A DNA stretch of 64,000 nucleotides, taken from Muscardinus avellanarius (taxonomy: Eukaryota > Chordata > Mammalia > Rodentia > Gliridae). The stretch covers positions 27,713,070 to 27,777,069 of the forward strand of contig OY726569.1 in NCBI GenBank assembly GCA_963383645.1. Reading direction: 5' to 3'. The position numbers and the translations under genes were made by a program. The notes beneath the pieces were generated by a model that worked only from the letters and a program-made list of their open reading frames with translations, made no database searches and had not been told where the DNA came from. This document shows positions 57,886-64,000 of the stretch, piece by piece (the stretch's first letter is position 1; every line of letters begins with the position of its first letter).

Positions 57886-58430
57886 ATGATGAAATTCCTG
57901 CATGTGTCCCTAGTGATCCTGTGGCTTCATTTGAGCTGTGAGTTTGGGCATTTAATGGGAATATAAAGTGTAATATTTGAAGTTTTCATCTATTCTACAG
58001 CTGTGGGGAGAATCATAAATACTTTTACCCTATAACTAAGGAAGTGTGTGAGGCCTGTGAAAAGATAATGTATATTCAGGTTAATGAATGTCCACTACCC
58101 AACCAGTCTTTTTTGTCTGACCACAGTCTTTTTGCACAGATGTGAGCAGCCAACAGAAGGAGGTGGAGCAGAGTCCTGCATCCCTCAGCATCCCGGAGGG
58201 AGCCAGGGCCTCTCTCAACTGCACTTACAGAGACAGTGCTTCTCAGAACTTCAGGTGGTACAGACAGTATGCTGGGCGAGGCCCTGAGTGGCTGGTGTCC
58301 ATGTACTCCAGTGGTGACAAAGATGAAGGCAGATTCACAGCGCAGCTGGACAGAGGCAGCCGGCGTCTGTCCCTGCACGTCAGAGGCTCCCAGCCCAGCG
58401 ACTCAGCCACCTACCTCTGTGCAGTGAGCA
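57886..58430 (+). CDS. TRAV12: TCR alpha V segment, TRAV12 family
   Basis: Leader exon 57886-57937 ([17 protein letters not shown]), donor GTGAGT, 202-bp intron, acceptor TTTGCACAG. V exon 58140-58430: mature start [13 protein letters not shown]; first cysteine in [11 protein letters not shown]; core tryptophan in [15 protein letters not shown]; second cysteine in ATYLC; ending [22 protein letters not shown] and [11 protein letters not shown] match the human TRAV12 framework 3. The first ATG of ATGATG was used; the second would drop one residue. A second possible acceptor (GACCACAG, 58126) gives a non-standard leader join. Open, probably functional. Confidence 0.93.
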
Positions 58431-58468
58431 CACAGTGCTCCCCAGGCACCTGCAGCTGCACCCAGACC
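58431..58468 (+). other. RSS of TRAV12-like, 22-bp spacer
   Basis: Perfect heptamer CACAGTG and best nonamer ACCCAGACC at 58460-58468, giving a spacer of 22 rather than 23 bp. With a 23-bp spacer the nonamer would be CCCAGACCT, a worse match. Confidence 0.82.
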
Positions 58469-59261
58469 TGCTGGCCCAGGAGGCCTGAGGGAGAGCAGAC
58501 ACAGGCAGGAGGTGCTGTGCGCTGTAGAGGCCATGGCGAGGAAGAGTGACGGGGAGGGCCTCATGGCCTGGGCAGGACTGGAACCATCTGAGAAAACTAA
58601 CCCTGAAGGGAAAGGAAAGGCATGATGTTAGTCTGGTTGTGAAAACTTTGAGTTTTTCTTTCCAATATAATTAAAATATTTTGTTGAGGTATATACAAAA
58701 AGGTGCAAATACTTAATGTATAAGTCTGGACAAGTTTGAAGAAAAATATATACCCATGAAACTGTCCCCACAACAATACCTTACATATAAGTGTCATTTC
58801 TAAAAGTTTCCTTCCTTTTTCTATTTTTAAATTAAAAGACAATTCATACACAAGAAGGTATACATATTTAGTTTATGTAAATTTAAGTCTACTCTCATTT
58901 TATATCACATCTGTACTCAAAAGGCAATTGTTTTAATGATGCTTTTCTAATATAAAAGAATATATTTCAATATAACTGATATTCCCTCTAGTAATTATCA
59001 TACTTTGGCTTTTTCCACTCAGTTTTCAAGATATTTGAGGTCTTGCATTAGATGTGTAATCCCAGAACAGAGATGCAAAGAGAAGAAAGTAGCCATAAAA
59101 ATTCACTTTGAAAACACTTTAAGTCATATATTGTTTTAGTTTTAGATCTCCCACCATCTCTGCTAACAGCTACCACCATGCTCCTGGATTAGATAAAGAC
59201 ACCTGTAATGGGTAAAAGGAAAAATTAGAGTCAGTGTGAGAATTGGTTAAAAGTAGAAGCT
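58469..59261. other. Intergenic, nothing recognised
   Basis: AT-rich beyond 58660, no V signals. Confidence 0.5.
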
Positions 59262-59480
59262 TAGTGCCGGGCGTGGTGGCGCACACTTGTAATCCGCGCA
59301 CTTGGGAGGCAGAGACAGGAGGATCATGCAGGTTCGAAGCCAGCCCCGCTGACTTAAGAGACCCTGTTTCCAAATAAAAATATTAAAAATAGGTCTGGGA
59401 GTGTAGCCCAGAGGTAGAAGGGTTTCCAGGAACCCCAGTACCACCAAAACAAACAAACAAACAAACAAACAAACAAACAA
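59262..59480 (+). repeat. SINE type A with (CAAA)n tail
   Basis: Complete. Confidence 0.92.
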
Positions 59481-61215
59481 GGTAAAATACAGCTGCAGAG
59501 ATCAAAGATCAGAAAGGGTGTATGTTGCTGCTCCCGAAAAAAAGGCTGAACAGACCCCGACCCCTGTACTGAACCTGACTTCTGTGCCTGGGGTATGACA
59601 CAGTTCAAACATATATTTTATTACAATTGATCCATTTAATCTTATACTATACTATTTTATATTTTTCAAGGTTGGCCCCAGAATTAAATGAGATAACATA
59701 TCATAGGTTGAGTTCCTTAAAAGCAGAATTAACAATTGAAATTCTTTTGCCTATAACTTATCAGGGAAAGAATGTGAAGCTGGGGAAGGGCTAGGCATGG
59801 ATGTGGTCAGCTGGATTCTTGATTCCACATTATTTCCTGAGGCATAGGGGCGTGAAATGCACCATGGATTCTATCCTTCCCACTTTGAAGAGATGGGCAC
59901 CCAAACGAATAACCTTTCATGAATAATAACAAAGTTCTGAAGTCACTGGCTTTGATATTTCTTGGAGCAGAGGTGTATTCTACTGGGCAATGGTGACCGT
60001 CAGTGACAGAGTCTATTTTGTGGGAAATGGTCAACTGTGAGCCAAGAGTAGCCAAAGTTCCCAGCATCTGGGTGTTGACTACACTGGCCTGGGAAAGGGG
60101 ATTTAGACTAAGTAACAGCAGTGCCCACTATTAACATGGAGTTCTCTGGTTGATGAATTCTAAATTTTAATTTCACCATCTATTTAATAAGTTATATTCA
60201 GTTCTTACCATTCTTAAAGAGTTGAAAAAATTGAAGTTAGAGCAATTATTAACAGAAAATATGTAAATAAATATAAGAAATTATTATTCAAATCTAAGTC
60301 TTAGAACAGTTTGAAAGTAGTAACCATTGAGCCCGTTGTTATTATCTCTTTTCTTCTGGGAATGATTCTATGACATTGTGCCTATGACTTGCAACCAGGT
60401 AGAAATGGCTCTGATGAGCCACCATTGATAATTTGGGGCTTCCATGTATAGAAAGACATTTGGAAAGAAACATCATAATTTATACTTGTGAATGGCTAAT
60501 ATTATTTTGTTCTTTGTTTACATTTATGAATAAAGGACTGGGTAACAGAATACTTTGCATATTATTATGCAATGATCTCTGCAGGTTTCTTCTTGAATGC
60601 GGTTGGCCAGCAATATGGGCACATGGTCTACATGTAAATGGGTAGCTTGAAAGACAACTGGTAGTTAAGTTGCTCCTCTTCCCTTATTTATTTTTCCTAT
60701 TTCAATTCCTATCATAATTGATGTGTATAGTTTGAGGAAGCAGTAGAATTTCAGGAACAACTGGTTTGAGTTATAACAGAAATTCCTGGACCTCCACATT
60801 CAGTAGAATTTTTGGATTTTTTTTGTTTATACATGTGCATGCACGTGTACACTATATGTGTGTCCACATACATGTATGTACTTTCTTCCCTGATATTACT
60901 GAACATGGCACACACTTGACTGATTTTGTGACTCTGAAGGCATGATATGAAATCCTTTACTAACAATAAAATATTTTTCATGTAACTTTTACTGGATTTT
61001 ATGACTGACAATTTAGGAACAAAGGTTGAGACTGAAAGCTTGCAATCTTGTTTAAAGGTCAAAACTCTGTGGTTACTTTTCACCTTGGTTCTGTCTAGAG
61101 AAAAGGAGGCATATATTAGAACCAAAGGTGATTGACCGTGTCATCTTAGGGATTCACAAGAAATTTTAAGCCCCACGGTTTTGTGGGTTTTTTGTTTTGT
61201 TTTGTTTGTTTTTGT
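59481..61215. other. Intergenic, nothing recognised
   Basis: No V exon or RSS was found, so no V segment separates TRAV12-like and TRAV19-like here. Confidence 0.55.
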
Positions 61216-61415
61216 GGTACTGGGGATGGAATCCAGGGGCATTCTACCTCCGAGCTACACCCCCAGCCCTATTTTTTATTCTTTATTTTGAAACAGGGTC
61301 TCACTGAGTTGCAAAGGGCCTCACTAAGTAGCTGAGGCTGTCCACAGACCGTAATCCTCCTGTCTCGGCTTCCCAAATGCTGGGATTGCAAATGTGCGCC
61401 TTTACACCTGGCTCC
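61216..61415 (-). repeat. SINE type B, minus strand
   Basis: Complete, with (TTTTG)n at its tail. Confidence 0.92.
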
Positions 61416-61719
61416 CACGTTTTCTATCAAAGAAGAATGAGCACGACATGATTCAAAGGTACCACTGATCATTTCCAATGCAATGAGTTTTAATGAGTCA
61501 GAGCAGGTGCTCAGGGCAGTCTCCCTCTCTCACTGCACAGGAAGCACGTGGCAGGACCCAGGCAAACCTGCCCATATCTGCTAACTGTGTTTCCTGTTGG
61601 GGCAGATGCATCACACAACCCAGTGACTTTGCTTGCATGCCTTGAGCTCAAAGCATAGAATTAAGATTTGGATTTGTGAAAGAACATAAAGCATTATGCC
61701 CTGGGAAAGAGCTATCACT

Positions 61720-62265
61720 ATGCCGGTCACCATCCTGGTAGGGGCGGCCCTTGCCTCCATCTTTCTCGGTAAGGATGTGCACAAGCTCAGGCTTGAGCTC
61801 TTCTCAGCCCTGAAGTCTTAGGGAGAGAGATCATGGTTATCTGAGGAGGTTAAGAAGGAGGGATAAAGGGCAGTGGAATCAGAGTACTGGGTCCTAAGCA
61901 CTTATCCCCTAATACTCCCACGGTTCTAGGTAATAGATCAATCTATTTCTGTCCTCTTTTCTGTAGGAACCACCATGGCACAGAAGGTAGCTCAAGCTCA
62001 GACTGAAGTTTTTGTGGTGGAGAAGGAGGTGGTGACCTTGGGCTGTGTGTATGAAACCCGTGATACTTCTTACTCCTTATTCTGGTACAAACAACCACCA
62101 AGTGGGGAAATGATTCTCCTCATCCGTCAGGACTCTTACAGTGCACAAAATGCAATGGAGGGTCGGTATTCTCTGAGCTTCCTGAAATCATCCAGATCCA
62201 TCAACCTCACCATCACAGCCTCACAGCTCTGGGACTCAGCGGTGTATTTCTGTGCTCTAAAAGGC
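61720..62265 (+). CDS. TRAV19: TCR alpha V segment, TRAV19
   Basis: Leader exon 61720-61768 ([16 protein letters not shown]), donor GTAAGG, 198-bp intron, acceptor TTCTGTAG. An in-frame upstream ATG at 61696 would add eight residues (MPWERAIT); the inner start gives a typical leader length. V exon 61967-62265: mature start [11 protein letters not shown]; first cysteine in LGCVYETRD; core tryptophan in [12 protein letters not shown]; second cysteine in AVYFC; ending CALK. VVEKE and [10 protein letters not shown] are hallmarks of human TRAV19. Open, probably functional. Confidence 0.94.
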
Positions 62266-62304
62266 CACAGTGAGAGGGGCACCTGCAGGAGCCCTACAGA
62301 AACC
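62266..62304 (+). other. 23-type RSS of TRAV19
   Basis: Perfect heptamer CACAGTG, 23-bp spacer, nonamer ACAGAAACC (one base off consensus). Confidence 0.95.
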
Positions 62305-62856
62305 TCAGCAAGAGACAGCGCCTCTGGGGAGAGACCCCACCACATGATGTGAAGATCTTGTGGTGGATCATGACAGGGAGGAGCAGGGGTGCGGCAGTGC
62401 AGGTGGGGGTGTGTCAAGGAAGCCTAGGTTCAGTCCATGTAGAATTAATGTCTCTCTCTATATATCTTATTAGGAACCTGTGCATCTTCTGTTCTTCAGA
62501 ACAGATTAAGCTAGAATATGTAGCGTATGCAAAATTATTTTTAAAATGTTTGAGATGACAAAGATTGGAATTTTTTTCCAAATCGGTTTTTATTGATGAG
62601 TTAAATTTTCAGAATTATTGTGCATTCACTGGTATGCAAAATGCTTGCGTCATGTAGTATTGATTTTTTTTTCTCAGTAATAGTGTCACTACTCCATGAG
62701 GCAGAATAAATTATTTAATTTAGGCTTTTCCCATAATCACACTCACAATCTCTTTATACAAGTAGAACAGATTTACAATGTTCTGCATTTTACCCCTCCC
62801 TGGCTCCTATCTTTTTGTGACATGATTGTGATTTTTTAAAAGACTAAAAATGTAGA
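62305..62856. other. Intergenic, nothing recognised
   Basis: No further V segment before the L1. Confidence 0.5.
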
Positions 62857-64000
62857 CTTCTGGGAAGATGGCGACCGAGAAAAGTGGGACTTAAGAGCCC
62901 CGCTAACAACTAATCTCCATTACCACAAAATCAGCGCCTTTCATAGCCAGAAAACACCATCACCAGAGGAAAAAAAAAAAATCACCAGGCTCCAGAGAGA
63001 AAGCGGACTCAGAACAAAGCTCAGAGCCACAGAGGAGATACACCGACCTCACGCCCGAGGACGCGGCAGCAGCACCTTACTGCCGGCGGCAGCGGCGAAT
63101 TCACAGACAGCTACAGCGAGCCGAGGTGAGCCACTGCGGAACAGCCGGGCGGGATTTTTCGGTGCAGGGAGCATCTAAAGCTCCCAGTGGCTGAGCTCAG
63201 CACACGCTGCAGGGACTCAGAGCAGAGCTCAAAAACAGAGAACAAATACGCCAGCCTCACGGCCAAGGGTGTAACAACAGCGCCATATTGCCACCGGCGG
63301 CAGCAGCAGCAAATTCACCGAGTCTACTACAGATCCATCTGCGTACTCAACAACAGTGAGTGAAATTGTGGGCCCCAGAGGAGAAATCCCAGGGACTTGA
63401 CCCAGTGGGGGAGTGGCGGTGGCAGAGATATCACACCATAGGAGAACACCTAACCTGGCTCCCCCATAGTCTAAAGCAGCCTCTATTGACTCCCTGGGTC
63501 TGAGACTCTGTGATACAACCCAGTAAAGGAGTAGTGGGGTCTGAGGTACCACAGACTCGAGATCCAGAGCACCTTAAGTGAAGTGATAGTGACCCAAGGG
63601 AAGAACCCAGAGAAGGCACAAACTTCCGAAATCATGGGAAAGAGGAAAAACAATGGAGCAATGAATGCCAACAACCCCACAACATCAGAACCTGATAAAA
63701 CAGAAAATCAGAGATTTCTAGAAGATCAAATCAGGAAAATAACTGAAGAAATAATAGAGGTGTTTCGAAAAGAATTCAGAGAGAGCCAAAAAGAGATAAA
63801 GGATGCAATTAATGAAGTAAAGGCCTCAATTCAAAGTACAAACAACCAATTAGACCACATGGAGAATAGAATGTCGCTCTTAGAAGATGAGCAATCCAAA
63901 AATGAACGCATAGTTTCTAATCTAGAAAAAAATATCCGACAGCAGGAATCTGATATTGAAGAAATATGGGCCCATTTTAAGAGGGCTAATCTAAGAATAA
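62857..64000 (+). mobile_element. Young-looking L1, 5' end, continues beyond the window
   Basis: Begins near GACTTCTGGGAAGATGGCG, the usual GC-richer L1 5' start with a YY1-like AAGATGGCG. A 5' UTR of about 775 bp includes two related units about 208 bp apart (63005 and 63213, core GGACTCAGA(A/G)CA(A/G)AGCTC), CpG-rich. Then ORF1. The rest lies to the right of the window. Confidence 0.85.
63635..64000 (+). CDS. L1 ORF1 protein, N-terminal part (runs off the window)
   Basis: RNA-binding chaperone of the L1 ribonucleoprotein, acting in the cytoplasm and at target-primed reverse transcription. From ATG at 63635 the frame is open for all 122 codons to the window edge. It starts MGKRKNNGAMNANNPTTSEP, a basic disordered head, and from about residue 30 has the heptad pattern of the trimeric coiled coil, rich in E, K, Q, N, L and I (for example LEDEQSKNERIVSNLEKNI). 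It was missed by any ORF finder requiring a stop codon. No stop or frameshift is visible, unlike the copy at 4686, which has a stop at codon 24. Whether ORF2 is intact cannot be known from here. Confidence 0.9.

Overview
The window is genomic DNA from a placental mammal and covers part of the T-cell receptor alpha/delta (TRA/TRD) variable region. Organism: the dominant SINEs are B1-like/dID-like chimeras whose right half carries a tRNA-type box A and which end in CCCAGTACC(A). This fits a squirrel-related rodent (sciurid, aplodontiid or glirid type). That is an inference from SINE structure, and the species is not identified. Most lines one would call ORFs are repeat shadows; the real host genes are two-exon V segments.

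Layout. 0-22.5 kb: a gene desert of repeats. It holds a decayed class II endogenous retrovirus (ERV) with pol, env-TM and 3' LTR; an L1-derived minus-strand element carrying ORF1 but no middle of ORF2; an old plus-strand L1; LTR and gag remnants of two class I-like ERVs; and GC-rich tandem repeats. 22.5-62.3 kb: seven V segments, all on the plus strand. In order they resemble TRAV22 (or mouse TRAV13), TRAV13, TRAV14/DV4, TRAV9, a TRAV10-like pseudogene, TRAV12 and TRAV19. Six have a leader exon, intron, open V exon with both disulfide cysteines and the core tryptophan, and a 3' recombination signal (heptamer - about 23 bp - nonamer). The seventh is broken at many points. From TRAV13 onward the order matches human 13-2, 14/DV4, 9-2, 15(pseudogene), 12-3 ... 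19, with nothing recognisable between TRAV12 and TRAV19. 62.86 kb to the end: the 5' end of a young-looking L1 with tandem promoter monomers and an ORF1 that is open to the window edge.

How it works: each V segment is transcribed from its own upstream promoter in developing thymocytes. RAG joins the 23-type signal of the V to 12-type signals of downstream J (or D/J) segments, and the leader is spliced on. CTCF-like sites lie shortly upstream of three V segments.

Most interesting: (1) a complete SVA-like composite retrotransposon at 54597-56672, bounded by a perfect 14-bp target-site duplication, with modules in the order 5' domain, about 180-bp repeats, 50/100-bp GC-rich VNTR, L1 3' UTR, A-rich tail, and two related copies elsewhere in the window; (2) an ERV at 31200-34978 that looks like a reverse-transcribed RNA (R-U5 ... 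U3-R-polyA with a 14-bp duplication), meaning an L1-made processed ERV; (3) the broken TRAV10-like gene, whose human TRAV10 relative encodes the iNKT alpha chain.
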